A program made the translations under genes and the position numbers. Shown here in pieces: positions 29,399-38,901 of a stretch of DNA of 64,000 nucleotides. The notes beneath the pieces are model-generated. The model worked only from the letters and a program-made list of their open reading frames with translations. It was not told the DNA's origin and did not search any database. Positions within the stretch are counted from its first letter, which is position 1. Each line of letters starts with the position of its first letter. Source of the stretch: Agrococcus casei LMG 22410. Lineage in GTDB: Bacteria > Actinomycetota > Actinomycetes > Actinomycetales > Microbacteriaceae. The stretch is from NCBI RefSeq assembly GCF_900163565.1, contig NZ_FUHU01000009.1, positions 1 to 64,000 of the forward strand, written 5' to 3'.

Positions 29399-32361
29399 GA
29401 CTCGTCACGCTCACGCTGCAGGCGTTCGGCCCGTACCCCGGCGAGCACACCATCCGCTTCTCCGACTTCGACAGCGCTGGCGTCTACCTCATCAGCGGCC
29501 CGACCGGGGCCGGCAAGTCGTCGATTCTCGATGCCGTCGTGTTCGCTCTGTACGGCCACATCCCCCGGTTCGACCTCTCGGGCGGTACCAAGACCTCGGT
29601 GCGCAGCGACCTCGCGAGCGATGATGCCGAGACTCTCGTGTCGCTCGAGTTCGAAGTGGCCGGCACGCAGCACCGCATCGAGCGCTCCCCTGCGTACGAT
29701 CGCAAGAAGCGCAGGGGCTCCGGAACAACCCCGCAGTCTGCCAAGTGCACGCTGCTGGTGCACCGCGAAGGCGAATGGAAGACCGTTGCCTCGAGCGTCA
29801 GCGAAGCCGGTGCCCAGATCGAGCAGATTGTCGGGCTCAAGCGCGATCAGTTCCAGCAGATCATCGTGCTCGCACAGGGCCGATTCGCCGAGTTCCTGCA
29901 CTCCGACAGCTCGAAGCGAGAGGTCATTCTGCGGCGGCTGTTCGACAGCGGACGCTTCCAGCGAGCCACCGAGATGGTCGCGAAAGAGGCCGAGGCGACC
30001 AAGACCACCCTCTCTGACATCGGGCGGCAGATCGAAGAGTCGCAGGAGCGCGCCACGGCCCGAGCAGCACAGCTGGGCGTCGAGCCAGACGACGCAACCG
30101 ACGTCGGCGAGCTGGTCAGGCTGCTCGACGCGATCGTCGCTGAGCGAGCTGCAGCCCGCTCCGACGCTGAGGCAGCCAGCGACCTTGCATCAGAACGCCT
30201 TCGTTCGGCAGAGGCGCTCGCCAGAGACATCACAGTGCGCGAGAAGAGCCTGACCCAGTTGTCAGCACTCGACAAGCTGAGCCCGCAGACAGAGCGGATG
30301 CGCGAGCAGCTCGATCGCTCAGATCGGGTTCACGAGGTCTGGCCGAGTGTCGTCGCCCTCGATGCTGCCCGCGTCCGCCTGTCTGCGGCAGACGAGCGGC
30401 TTGCCGACTTCGACACCGAGAAGACGTCACAGGGCGTCGAGCAGCTCGAACAGCAGAACCGTCGACTGCAGGACGAGGTTGCGGTGCTTCGCACGCTCGC
30501 AGAGACCGAGCGCAGGATTCCCGCACTCGAGACTGCCCGCGACGACGCCGTCACGGCTCTCGAGAAGGCGACCGCAGCCGCTGCCGAGGCAGCCGAGCAG
30601 ACAGTTGCGTTTCCGGCCAAGAGAAAAGACCTGGCGACTGCCATCGACCGGCTGAAGGCCGATCGAGACGCACTGGGTTCAGTCGACAGCGAGCTTCCGA
30701 GGCTCGAGTCCCTGCTGGCCGAGGCCAAGCAGCGCGACACCGCCCGCAAGGCACACGCCGACGCCGTTGCCGCCGAGCAGAAGGCGGCGTCCCGTCACCA
30801 GGAGGCCGCCGATGCGACTCGGCTGGTGCTGCAGCAGTACTACGAGTCGACATCAGCGCGCCTGGCCGCCAGTCTGCAGGACGGCGAGCCCTGCCTCGTC
30901 TGCGGTGCGACAGCCCATCCGTCTCCGGCGTCGGCGCATGACGCCGAGATCGTGAGCAACGAGCAGGTTGACGCCGCCCAAGCGGCCGAGGCAAAGTGCC
31001 TCGCCGAGCTGCAGGCGGCACAGAGCCAGCGCGCCGAGGCATCGAACGAGGTCTCGGGCCTCGACCGTGTGCTCGAGGGCGTCGACGCCGACAGCGTGCC
31101 GCAGCAGATCGAGAAGGCGCGAGAGCAGTCAGCCGAGCACGCGAAGGCCGCGGATGCAGTCATCGAAGCCGAGAAGGCACTCGACCTGCTCGAGGCCGAG
31201 AACGAGCGACTGACAACGGCGCTCGAGGCTGTCAGAGCTGATGTGACGAGGCTCCGCAGCGATGCAGACGTCGCTGCAGAGCGACTCGAGGCGGCCAGGC
31301 AGACGGTGCGCAGTGACGACGATGCGAGCGACGAATCTGTGGCCGACCGGCTTGCGCGGCGCACGGCAGAGTCCGCTGAGCAGGCTTCCGTGCTCAAGGC
31401 TGTGCAGGATCACGCCACGCGAGAGAGCGAGCTGAAGGCCGCGCAGGCGAGCTTCGACGAGCTCATCGCCGATCACCCCGCCGAGGACGAGGCGACGGTT
31501 CGAGCGTGGCGCATGACCCGAGACGAGTCGCTCGCAGCACGCGAGCAGGTTAAGCAGCACGACAGCGACCGGGAGCGCATCACAGGCGTTCTGGCGCAGC
31601 CCCACATCGTTGCGCTCGACCAGCGCATCGCCGACGCCTCCGATGACGCTGCCAGCCTCACAGCAGCCGCCTCAGCGGCGAAGGCAGCCCTCGCAGAGGC
31701 GGCTGACCATCTGGCAGAGGCCCGATCCGCTGCCGCTGATGCCAAGCGCGAGCTGCAGACGACGGGCGACCTCCAGAAGCGGATCGACGACCTGGGCGAA
31801 CGCGCCGTCGCCGTGGCACGACTTGCGGCGACGCTCAAGGGCGACAGCCCGAACAGCCGCCGGATGCGCCTCGAGACCTATGTGCTCGCGGCTCAGCTCG
31901 AAGCGATCCTCGAGGCGGCGAACCTGCGGCTGGCAGCACTCACCGACGGCCGATTCTCGCTCGAGCACTTCGACGGTGTGGCTGCACGAGGAGCAAGCAG
32001 CGGGCTCGGAGTCGTGGTGAACGACGCCTTCACCGGCATGACCCGGTCGGTGTCGACGCTCTCGGGCGGCGAGACGTTCCTCGCATCGCTGGCGCTGGCA
32101 CTCGGCCTTGCGGATGTGGTGCAGCAGAACGCGGGCGGCATCTCGCTCGAGACCCTGTTCATTGACGAGGGCTTCGGGTCGCTCGACGCCCAGACGCTCG
32201 AGCTCGCAATGCAGACGCTGAGCGAGCTGCACGCAGGAGGACGGACCATCGGCGTCATCTCGCACGTCACGAGCATGCAGGAGCGCCTCCCCCAGCTGAT
32301 CACCGTGACACCGCTTCCGGGTGGGCAGGGCAGCACGATCAGCGTCACCGACCCCAACTAG
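29395..32361 (+). CDS. sbcC: SbcC nuclease ATPase subunit (SMC-like)
   Basis: A 988-residue SMC/Rad50-type ATPase. Walker A GPTGAGKSSILDAV is near residue 35, the central region (about residues 180-850) is a long coiled coil, the zinc-hook CxxC (CLVCGATAHPSP) is near residue 500, and the C-terminal lobe has the signature SGGETFLASLALALGLAD and Walker B LFIDEGFGSLD. It powers and tethers SbcD during DNA-end processing. GATGA overlap with sbcD. The stop codon TAG is also the first bases of the -10 box of the next gene. Confidence 0.97.
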   Translation: MRLVTLTLQAFGPYPGEHTIRFSDFDSAGVYLISGPTGAGKSSILDAVVFALYGHIPRFDLSGGTKTSVRSDLASDDAETLVSLEFEVAGTQHRIERSPAYDRKKRRGSGTTPQSAKCTLLVHREGEWKTVASSVSEAGAQIEQIVGLKRDQFQQIIVLAQGRFAEFLHSDSSKREVILRRLFDSGRFQRATEMVAKEAEATKTTLSDIGRQIEESQERATARAAQLGVEPDDATDVGELVRLLDAIVAERAAARSDAEAASDLASERLRSAEALARDITVREKSLTQLSALDKLSPQTERMREQLDRSDRVHEVWPSVVALDAARVRLSAADERLADFDTEKTSQGVEQLEQQNRRLQDEVAVLRTLAETERRIPALETARDDAVTALEKATAAAAEAAEQTVAFPAKRKDLATAIDRLKADRDALGSVDSELPRLESLLAEAKQRDTARKAHADAVAAEQKAASRHQEAADATRLVLQQYYESTSARLAASLQDGEPCLVCGATAHPSPASAHDAEIVSNEQVDAAQAAEAKCLAELQAAQSQRAEASNEVSGLDRVLEGVDADSVPQQIEKAREQSAEHAKAADAVIEAEKALDLLEAENERLTTALEAVRADVTRLRSDADVAAERLEAARQTVRSDDDASDESVADRLARRTAESAEQASVLKAVQDHATRESELKAAQASFDELIADHPAEDEATVRAWRMTRDESLAAREQVKQHDSDRERITGVLAQPHIVALDQRIADASDDAASLTAAASAAKAALAEAADHLAEARSAAADAKRELQTTGDLQKRIDDLGERAVAVARLAATLKGDSPNSRRMRLETYVLAAQLEAILEAANLRLAALTDGRFSLEHFDGVAARGASSGLGVVVNDAFTGMTRSVSTLSGGETFLASLALALGLADVVQQNAGGISLETLFIDEGFGSLDAQTLELAMQTLSELHAGGRTIGVISHVTSMQERLPQLITVTPLPGGQGSTISVTDPN

Positions 32362-32364
32362 GCT
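32359..32364 (+). promoter_or_regulatory. Leaderless -10 box before LOG-family gene
   Basis: TAGGCT overlaps the sbcC stop and ends seven bases before the ATG at 32372. Confidence 0.5.
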
Positions 32365-32371
32365 GGCACCC

Positions 32372-33487
32372 ATGCATGAAGCACACCACGGACGGATTCT
32401 GGCCGTTGACTCTCTCGATCAGTTCGATGAGCTTGTCGCCGCAGGAGCACTGCACATGAGCGGCTGGCGGCTGCAGGATCTCGACCTGCTCGAACGCAGC
32501 GATGCCCTGCGGCGTCTCGACCCGGCCGGCGCCCTCTTTCTCGGCTGCGATCTGACCCGAGAAGACACGCGATCGATTCGCGACCGCGGCGGCATTGTCT
32601 TCGGCGAGGTGCCGGGCATGCCGTTCAGCGCGTACCGCGCGAAGCTGTATTCAGGCGACGAGCTGATCGAGGGCATCGAAGCCGGCTACGAGCACTGCTT
32701 CGACGCACGCGTCTACGCGTGGTCGAGATCCGGCGAGCAGGACGTCGCTCGCGCCCTCGCCTCAGCACTGCACGACCACTCGATCGACACCGAGCTGCGC
32801 GAGTGGGTCGTCGGTCGCCAGGTCGTGGGCGTCATGGGAGGCCACGCGATCGAGCGCGGCAGCCGTGAGTACCGACAGGCGGCCGACCTCGGCCGTCGGC
32901 TCGCGCTGGCCGGCAGAACGGTTGCGACAGGCGGCGGTCCCGGCATCATGGAGGCCGCGAACCTGGGTGCCCGGGCATCCGCTGTCGATGCGCAGACCCT
33001 CGACGCGCACATCGACACCCTTGCCGCGCATCCGTCATTCAAGAACCGCTTTCTCGAATGGGTCGAGTCGGCTCAGGAGGTCAATCGGCAGCTGCCTCCG
33101 GGCACCGAGAACCTCGGAGTGCCGACCTGGTTCTACGGTCACGAGCCGCCCAACCTGTTCGCATCGTCGATCGCAAAGTACTTTCAGAACTCTGTGCGCG
33201 AAGACACGCTGCTGAAGGTCGCGAACAACGGCGTCATCGTGACGCCGGGCGGGGGCGGAACGACGCAGGAGATCTTCCAGGACGCCTGCGAGAACTCGTA
33301 CGCAGACGAAGGCGGATGGGCTCCCCTGGTGCTGCTCGGGCACGACTACTGGACGCAGACGCTGCCCGCGTGGCCGCTGCTGCAGGCGGTCATGCGCGAC
33401 CGTCCGGGGGCAGCAGGCATCGCGATCGTCGACACGGTCGACGAGGCGCTCGAGCGCATCCTTGCGTTCACGCCGTCGACGACCTGA
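32372..33487 (+). CDS. LOG-family Rossmann protein (cytokinin riboside phosphoribohydrolase-like)
   Basis: A 371-residue protein. The C-terminal two thirds carry the LOG motif: AGRTVATGGGPGIMEAAN near residue 185 and TPGGGGTTQEIFQDA near residue 290. Family members hydrolyse nucleotide-linked bases (cytokinin or AMP-type); bacterial roles are poorly known. The N-terminal 130 residues form a separate domain that I do not recognise, also seen in longer LOG proteins. The start ATG is placed by the TAGGCT box. Confidence 0.85.
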   Translation: MHEAHHGRILAVDSLDQFDELVAAGALHMSGWRLQDLDLLERSDALRRLDPAGALFLGCDLTREDTRSIRDRGGIVFGEVPGMPFSAYRAKLYSGDELIEGIEAGYEHCFDARVYAWSRSGEQDVARALASALHDHSIDTELREWVVGRQVVGVMGGHAIERGSREYRQAADLGRRLALAGRTVATGGGPGIMEAANLGARASAVDAQTLDAHIDTLAAHPSFKNRFLEWVESAQEVNRQLPPGTENLGVPTWFYGHEPPNLFASSIAKYFQNSVREDTLLKVANNGVIVTPGGGGTTQEIFQDACENSYADEGGWAPLVLLGHDYWTQTLPAWPLLQAVMRDRPGAAGIAIVDTVDEALERILAFTPSTT

Positions 33488-33582
33488 AGCGCCCTGAGAC
33501 ACGCACCATTCGGCATGCAGAACATGGCAGACTCATGACAGCTGTGCGATCCGCAGCCACATCTCAACGAGGAGCCTCGCCC

Positions 33583-34635
33583 ATGAACGCGAACACCGCA
33601 CCTGATTTCACCCACGAGCGTGTCATCACCGCAACCGGAGCCCGCTCAGGACTCACCATCATCGTCGCCCTGCACTCCAGCGTGCTCGGCTCCGCACTCG
33701 GCGGCTGCCGCGTGTGGCAGTACGACAGCTACGTCGACGCCCAGGCCGATGCACTGCGCCTCTCGTCGGCAATGACCCGCAAGAACTCGGTCGCCGGCCT
33801 CGCAGCAGGCGGCGGCAAGTCGGTCATCATGGTTCCCCGCGGCGAGAAGCTCGAAGGCGAGCGCCGCCGCAATGCGCTGCTCGACCTCGGCGACATCATC
33901 GAGATGCTCGGCGGCAAGTATCGCACAGCCGAAGACGTCGGCACGACCGAGCACGACATGCTGGTCGTGCGCGAGCAGACGGCGCACGTCGTCGGCCTGC
34001 CCGCTGAAGACGGCGGCGCCGGCGAGCCCGCTGACGCAACGGCGCTCGGCGTGTTCTCGTCCATCGCGCCGACGCTCGAGGCCGCCTTCGGCTCCGGCGA
34101 GATCGCAGGCCGCTCATTCGTCATCTCGGGTCTCGGTCAGGTCGGCTCGAGGCTCGCTCGTCGCCTGGCAGAAGCCGGCGCGACACTCTCGGTCACCGAC
34201 ATCGCAGACTCGAAGCGCGCACTCGCCGACGAGCTCGGAGCCACATGGATCCAGCCCGCGGATGCGCTGACGACTCCCGCTGACGTCTTTGTCCCCGCAG
34301 GGCTCGGCGGCGTCCTCACCGCTGAGACCATCCCCGCACTGCCGTTCAAGGCAGTCGTCGGGCCTGCGAACAACCCGCTCGGCCGCGCTGAGGACGCACA
34401 GCTGCTCGCAGACCGCGGCATCCTGTACGCACCCGACTTCGTGGTCAACGCCGGCGGTGTGATCTACCTCGAGGGTGCCGTCAACGGCCTGTCTGCCGAT
34501 GAGGTCGACGAGCGCCTCGTCGGCGTGGGCGACGTGCTGCGTCGGGTGTTCGCAACCGCAGTCGAGCGCGAGATCACTCCCCTGGCTGCCGCTGAGGCAA
34601 TCGCCTGGGAGCGCATCGACGCCGCTCGCGCCTAG
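33583..34635 (+). CDS. Leu/Val/Glu/Phe-type amino acid dehydrogenase
   Basis: A 350-residue protein of the Glu/Leu/Phe/Val dehydrogenase family. MTRKNSVAGLAAGGGKSVIM near residue 60 is the dimerisation domain with the catalytic Lys. The C-terminal half is a Rossmann domain with the NAD-binding motif ISGLGQVGSRLARRL. It oxidatively deaminates a branched-chain or related amino acid; valine or leucine dehydrogenases are the closest known functions. The ATG is preceded by GAGGAG. The stop forms a CTAG overlap with the convergent next gene. Confidence 0.88.
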   Translation: MNANTAPDFTHERVITATGARSGLTIIVALHSSVLGSALGGCRVWQYDSYVDAQADALRLSSAMTRKNSVAGLAAGGGKSVIMVPRGEKLEGERRRNALLDLGDIIEMLGGKYRTAEDVGTTEHDMLVVREQTAHVVGLPAEDGGAGEPADATALGVFSSIAPTLEAAFGSGEIAGRSFVISGLGQVGSRLARRLAEAGATLSVTDIADSKRALADELGATWIQPADALTTPADVFVPAGLGGVLTAETIPALPFKAVVGPANNPLGRAEDAQLLADRGILYAPDFVVNAGGVIYLEGAVNGLSADEVDERLVGVGDVLRRVFATAVEREITPLAAAEAIAWERIDAARA

Positions 34636-35354
34636 GAGTCGCGAACAGCCTGCACGGCCGCGGCGGCGACATCTGCAACAGCGGTGTCGCCGCCCGAGGC
34701 CGAGACGGTGACGTGGTGGAGGCGCCCCTGCACCATGGGCTCGATGAGCTGGGCGATGAGTGCAGCGACGTCTTCGCGAGCGACCGGTGTGCCGTCCGCA
34801 GGAAGATCCACCGCCGCGTCATCACCGTGGCCGTCAGGCACCGTGATGTCGGCGCTGATCGTGCCGCGCCCGGTCTCGAGGGTCAGAGCCGCCGGTGCGA
34901 CGATCACCCAGTCGAGCGATGACGACCGCAGTGCCGCATCCGCCTGCGACTTCGCCTCTGCGTACTGCCACATCGGGTGCTCCGGATCGAGCCCGTGGCT
35001 CGGCCCTGCACCTCGGTAGCTCACCATCAGGAAGTCTCTGACGCTGTTCTTGATGGCAGCGTCGATCATGCGTTTGGCGGCCTCGAGGTCGACTGCCCGA
35101 GTGCGTGCGGGATCTCCGCCGCCTGCACCGGCCGACCAGATGACGACGTCGGCTCCCTCGAGCAGTGCGTCGAAGTCGGTCTCTGCCGATTCGATGTCAG
35201 CGAGCACCGGCTCGCCGCCGTACTCGCGCACGGTGTCGAACTGCTGTGCCGAGCGCACGATCGACCGAACCTGCATGCCCTGCTCTGTGAGCAGGCGTGT
35301 GGCGATGAGCGCAATCTTGCCGTGGCCGCCGATCATGGCGATGCGAGTAGACAT
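34632..35354 (-). CDS. NAD(P)-binding SDR-like protein (YhfK/YwnB group)
   Basis: A 240-residue atypical short-chain dehydrogenase. The N-terminus MSTRIAMIGGHGKIALIATR holds the GxxGxxA nucleotide motif. The catalytic Tyr-Lys pair is not in canonical form; AEAKSQAD may supply the Lys. Such proteins are NAD(P)H-binding reductases of unknown substrate. A paralogue with the same GGHGKIAL start is at 52001-52711. The start follows a TAGCCT box by seven bases, so mRNA is probably leaderless. Its CTAG stop overlaps that of the convergent dehydrogenase gene. Confidence 0.8.
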   Translation of the reverse strand: MSTRIAMIGGHGKIALIATRLLTEQGMQVRSIVRSAQQFDTVREYGGEPVLADIESAETDFDALLEGADVVIWSAGAGGGDPARTRAVDLEAAKRMIDAAIKNSVRDFLMVSYRGAGPSHGLDPEHPMWQYAEAKSQADAALRSSSLDWVIVAPAALTLETGRGTISADITVPDGHGDDAAVDLPADGTPVAREDVAALIAQLIEPMVQGRLHHVTVSASGGDTAVADVAAAAVQAVRDS

Positions 35355-35361
35355 GAGCACC

Positions 35362-35367
35362 AGGCTA
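35362..35367 (-). promoter_or_regulatory. Leaderless -10 box before NAD(P)-binding gene
   Basis: TAGCCT on the minus strand ends seven bases before the ATG at 35354. Confidence 0.5.
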
Positions 35368-35377
35368 CATGCGCGAC

Positions 35378-37495
35378 TCAGTCGGTGAGCGGCGGAAGCC
35401 TGTCGCAGAGTGCCTGCTGCAGCAGCGCCGCCATGGCCTCGATCTGGATCTCGTTCGACGACTGCGTCATCTCGGGAGCGCCGTCGAGGGCACGCCCGGC
35501 CAGGTTGGCCTTCGCGTCGATCAGCTGTGCAATGCGCGTGTCGACAGTCTGAGCCGCAACGATGCGCCACACCGTGACGGGCATGTCCTGCCCGATGCGG
35601 TGGATGCGGTCGATCGCCTGCGTCTGCTCTGCGTTCGTCCACGAGAGCTCGGCGAGCACCATGTTCGACGCGACCTGCAGGTTGATGCCGACTCCGGCCG
35701 CCTGCAGCGAGCAGACAACGACCTCGACCTTGGGGTCTTGCACGAAGGCGTCGATCGCCTCCTGACGCTGTGTCGGCGTCTGGTCTCCGCGGATCGAAGT
35801 GAAGCGGATGCCGTGGTTGGCGAAGTGCTCTTCTGCTGCGTCCATGACGTCGATGTGCTTGGCGAAGAACACCACCTTGCCGACGCTGCGAGCCAGTTGG
35901 CCGGCGTAGTCGGCTGCGAGGGGTGCCTTCGCCTTGCCGATCCGGCGGACCATGCTGAAGACGTTCTGCGCCTCTTTCGCCGATTCGCCGCCGTCGGTGT
36001 CGATCTCGCTGCGAGCGATGCGCATGATGAGATCGTCGTCGAGGGTGTCGGCCGGCAGGCTCTGGCGCTCGAGGACGCGGTCGTAGCGCGCGAGCATGCG
36101 CTGCGTGAGCTTTTCCTCCATCTCGCGAATCGAGCGGATCGATGCCTCGTCGAGCTCGACCGGCAGATCTGCGATCGTGCGGGCCGGGATGTCGGCAGCA
36201 ACGTCTTCTTTGCGGCGCCGAACGATGCCCATGTCGATGACCGCACGACGGGCTTCGCGATAGAACGCGCTGTTCATCGGAGTTAGGCCTGTCGACTCAA
36301 GGCGATCGGCAAGCTTGGCCTTGGGGCCCTTCTCATCGGTCCAGCCGAGGAACTGCCAGATGGTGCGGAAGTCATCGATGTCATTGATCAGAGGTGTTCC
36401 GGTGAGCGCGAGCATCAGTGCTTCGGAATTGCGCTCGAGAATCGACTTCGAGATCTGCAGCACATGCTTTGAGCGCTTCGAGTCGGCGTTCTTGATGAAG
36501 TGCGCCTCGTCGACTGCCATTCCCTCGAAACCGTGCTTGCGCATCCATCCGACGTGCCTGTCGAGCACCTCGTAGTTGATGATCACGATGTCGGCAAAGC
36601 CGTCGATGTCATTCGCGTCGCCCTGCACGACTGCGACGGAGCGGCCCGGGGTCCAGCGGGCGGCCTCTCGGGCCCAGTTGACCTTGACGACGTTGGGTGC
36701 GACCACCAGCAGCGGATATGCCTGTGCGGCCTGGGCCGCGAGCAGCGCCTGTGCGGTCTTGCCGAGGCCGGGCTCGTCAGCGAGCAGGAACGACCTGTGG
36801 CCTTGTTTCGCAGCTGCGACGAAGCGCGCCTGGTGATGCATGAGCTCGAGGCCCTTGGGGGCATGAGAGACCTCAGGATCTGGGAGGTCCATGCAGGCGG
36901 GGCTGCCGTCTGCACCGTACTGGAACGACTGGAAGAGCGGATCGAGCAGATCGAATCCGGCAAGCCTGTCGAGCCGCGGCTTGTGCCGATTCGGCGACAT
37001 GTCAGGCTGCAGGAACGGGCGCGCAAGCTGGCTGGCTGCGACCGAAGCGGGAACGACCCGCTTGGCGACGTCTTCGGCCGACTCGTCCGCGGCTTCGGGC
37101 TCTGGCTCTGGCTCTGGCTCGGCTTCGACGCCGGCAGCTGCAAGCACTTCGCGCTTGTACTCGCGTACGGCGTCTGTGATGGGTGCGCCCTCGCCCAGCA
37201 GCGGGAGCAGCGTCGGGTCTTTCGAAGCTGAACGCGCCAGGATGAGCGCGATGCCGTCGAGCCGCTTCAGCTCTTCTGTGCGCTTCGACGAGCTGAGCGT
37301 CGCATCGGCCTTGATGCGTGCACGCTCCTTGCGCACGAGAATGGCGACCGTCTGCAGCTTCGTTCGCCCGGTTCGGCTGGCTGCGCGGCGCTGCACACTC
37401 GACTCGACCTCTCGTGCTGCACGAGCAAGCCGTGGGATCACGCCGGTCTCGTCGCGGTGTGCGCGTGTGGTCGAAGCCTGTTGCACAGTAGTCAT
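35378..37495 (-). CDS. SNF2-family DEAD/DEAH-type helicase
   Basis: A 705-residue ATP-dependent DNA translocase. Residues 1-190 are a charged, family-specific N-terminal part ending in an EPEPEPEPE run. Walker A LADEPGLGKT is near residue 240, DEAH box VDEAHFIKN near 328, and motif VI QAIDRIHRIGQ near 629. The layout resembles single-protein SMARCAL1/HepA-like helicases that act in repair or replication restart. No methylase or nuclease partner gene is adjacent, so a restriction or defence role is not supported. The ATG is preceded by GGAGA. Confidence 0.9.
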   Translation of the reverse strand: MTTVQQASTTRAHRDETGVIPRLARAAREVESSVQRRAASRTGRTKLQTVAILVRKERARIKADATLSSSKRTEELKRLDGIALILARSASKDPTLLPLLGEGAPITDAVREYKREVLAAAGVEAEPEPEPEPEAADESAEDVAKRVVPASVAASQLARPFLQPDMSPNRHKPRLDRLAGFDLLDPLFQSFQYGADGSPACMDLPDPEVSHAPKGLELMHHQARFVAAAKQGHRSFLLADEPGLGKTAQALLAAQAAQAYPLLVVAPNVVKVNWAREAARWTPGRSVAVVQGDANDIDGFADIVIINYEVLDRHVGWMRKHGFEGMAVDEAHFIKNADSKRSKHVLQISKSILERNSEALMLALTGTPLINDIDDFRTIWQFLGWTDEKGPKAKLADRLESTGLTPMNSAFYREARRAVIDMGIVRRRKEDVAADIPARTIADLPVELDEASIRSIREMEEKLTQRMLARYDRVLERQSLPADTLDDDLIMRIARSEIDTDGGESAKEAQNVFSMVRRIGKAKAPLAADYAGQLARSVGKVVFFAKHIDVMDAAEEHFANHGIRFTSIRGDQTPTQRQEAIDAFVQDPKVEVVVCSLQAAGVGINLQVASNMVLAELSWTNAEQTQAIDRIHRIGQDMPVTVWRIVAAQTVDTRIAQLIDAKANLAGRALDGAPEMTQSSNEIQIEAMAALLQQALCDRLPPLTD
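37098..37121. repeat. GGCTCT hexamer repeat in helicase gene
   Basis: Three perfect GGCTCT units followed by GGCTCG, encoding the EPEPEPEPE run. It could change copy number in frame. Confidence 0.6.
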
Positions 37496-37712
37496 ACTCG
37501 AAAGAGTCTCCTCGAAAAGCCTGCGACGCGGGTCGCGGTCAGTGAGCCTGCAACCGCCGGGCGAATCGCGAGGCGGGCGATGCGAAGGGCACTGATACGT
37601 GCAGATCAATCGCAACACGGCCAGTGTAGCCGACTTCGCCGGACGTTCCTCCCAGGTTGCAGAACCGTCATCTTCAGCGCCTACCCTGTCAGCACAGACG
37701 AAAGGCACATCA

Positions 37713-38090
37713 ATGAAGATCGAACTGCCGACAGACTGCGGCAATGCTCCGAGAATCACGATCGTCAGCGACTTCGTCACGGCCTGGGCAGGTCGGGATC
37801 TCGCGCGGATGTTCGAACGACTCGCCGACGACGTCGTGTGGAGGATCGCGGGCGGTCAGGAGCATGCGGGAACCGACGCCCCTGCCAGCGCGGCGCCGCC
37901 AGCTGCTGCCGACCGGCTTGTGCTCGCATCCGTCATCACGCACGGCCGCCTCGCAGCCTGCGACGGGCACTACGAGTCGGGCTCGAGCACTGTCGAGTTC
38001 AGTCACGTCTTCAGGTTCGCCAGCACCGTCAAGACGGCGCGGATCGCGGAGGTGCGAAGCTATCTCATCGAGCGCAGCGTGAACTCCTGA
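37713..38090 (+). CDS. NTF2/SnoaL-like protein
   Basis: A 125-residue single-domain protein with a predicted cone-like alpha+beta fold. The N-terminal helix WAGRDLARMFERLADDVVWRIAGGQEHAG is typical of SnoaL-like (polyketide cyclase or limonene-epoxide hydrolase-type) proteins. There is no clear catalytic pair. It is preceded by an AAAGG site. The last 31 bases overlap the convergent gene. Confidence 0.6.
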   Translation: MKIELPTDCGNAPRITIVSDFVTAWAGRDLARMFERLADDVVWRIAGGQEHAGTDAPASAAPPAAADRLVLASVITHGRLAACDGHYESGSSTVEFSHVFRFASTVKTARIAEVRSYLIERSVNS

Positions 38091-38851
38091 CTCGAGAACT
38101 CCGCACCAGCCTGCGGCGCATGCGGTGAGGGCTGCACATCGGCCCCCAGAATGTCGCTCGCATCGTCGAGCGGCGTGTAGCCGACGGCGTGCCCGGGCTC
38201 GAGCGACCAGAATCGATGCCGATTCGCCGAGACGCCGTAGAACACGCTGAACGGCTGCTCTGCCGTCATGGCGGCTTCGAAGGCGCGCGTCATGTCGCCG
38301 GGGCTCAGCCAGGTCGCTGCGTCGCGAGGCACTACAGGCGCTGCCTTGAAGCTGCCGATGCGCAGGTTGCAGACGCGCAGGCCGAACTTGTCTGCGTAGA
38401 GGCGTGTGAGGGCCTCGACAGCTGCCTTGCTGGCTCCGTAGAGGCCGTCGGGGCGGATGGTCGACTGGTCGTCGAGCATCGCGTCGACAGGGTGGAATCC
38501 GGTGGCCCGGTTGCTCGAGGCATAGACGAGGTGCCGCACTCCCTGGGTTCGCATCGCCTCGAGCAGATTGTGTGTTCCGAGGGCGTTGACCCTGAGCAGC
38601 GCTTCGTACGGCGCCTCATCGGGCACCGCAGCGAGGTGGATGACGCCGTCGACACCCGCGACGACGGGCGTGATCGACGCGGGGTCGGTCACGTCGAATG
38701 CGAGGCTGACTTCGTTGTCTGCAGGGTCAGCCGGCGCCTGCAGGTCTGCAACTACGAGGCGCTGCACCCGATCGCGCAGGTGGCGCCGAAGCACCCTGCC
38801 GATGCTGCCGTCAGCGCCCGTGAGCGCCCAGGTCGATTCACTCAGCTTCAT
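38060..38851 (-). CDS. NAD-dependent epimerase/dehydratase, uronate dehydrogenase-like
   Basis: A 263-residue extended SDR. The N-terminal TGADGSIGRVLRRHL is the GxxGxxG motif, and YGASKAAVEALTRLYADKF carries Tyr and Lys of the active site near residue 139. The size and layout resemble uronate dehydrogenase rather than sugar 4-epimerases. The start lies six bases after a TACCTT box; the overlap with the plus-strand NTF2-like gene is 31 bases. Confidence 0.8.
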   Translation of the reverse strand: MKLSESTWALTGADGSIGRVLRRHLRDRVQRLVVADLQAPADPADNEVSLAFDVTDPASITPVVAGVDGVIHLAAVPDEAPYEALLRVNALGTHNLLEAMRTQGVRHLVYASSNRATGFHPVDAMLDDQSTIRPDGLYGASKAAVEALTRLYADKFGLRVCNLRIGSFKAAPVVPRDAATWLSPGDMTRAFEAAMTAEQPFSVFYGVSANRHRFWSLEPGHAVGYTPLDDASDILGADVQPSPHAPQAGAEFSSQEFTLRSMR

Positions 38852-38857
38852 GCCCCC

Positions 38858-38863
38858 AAGGTA
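38858..38863 (-). promoter_or_regulatory. Leaderless -10 box before epimerase-like gene
   Basis: TACCTT on the minus strand ends six bases before the ATG at 38851. Confidence 0.45.
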
Positions 38864-38901
38864 CGCGGGAATGCAGGCCCAATGGGCTTGGTTCCACCTG
38901 C

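Noticed and set aside
35378-37495. SNF2 helicase as part of a defence system
   Set aside because: No methylase, nuclease or phage-related genes are adjacent; neighbours are metabolic.
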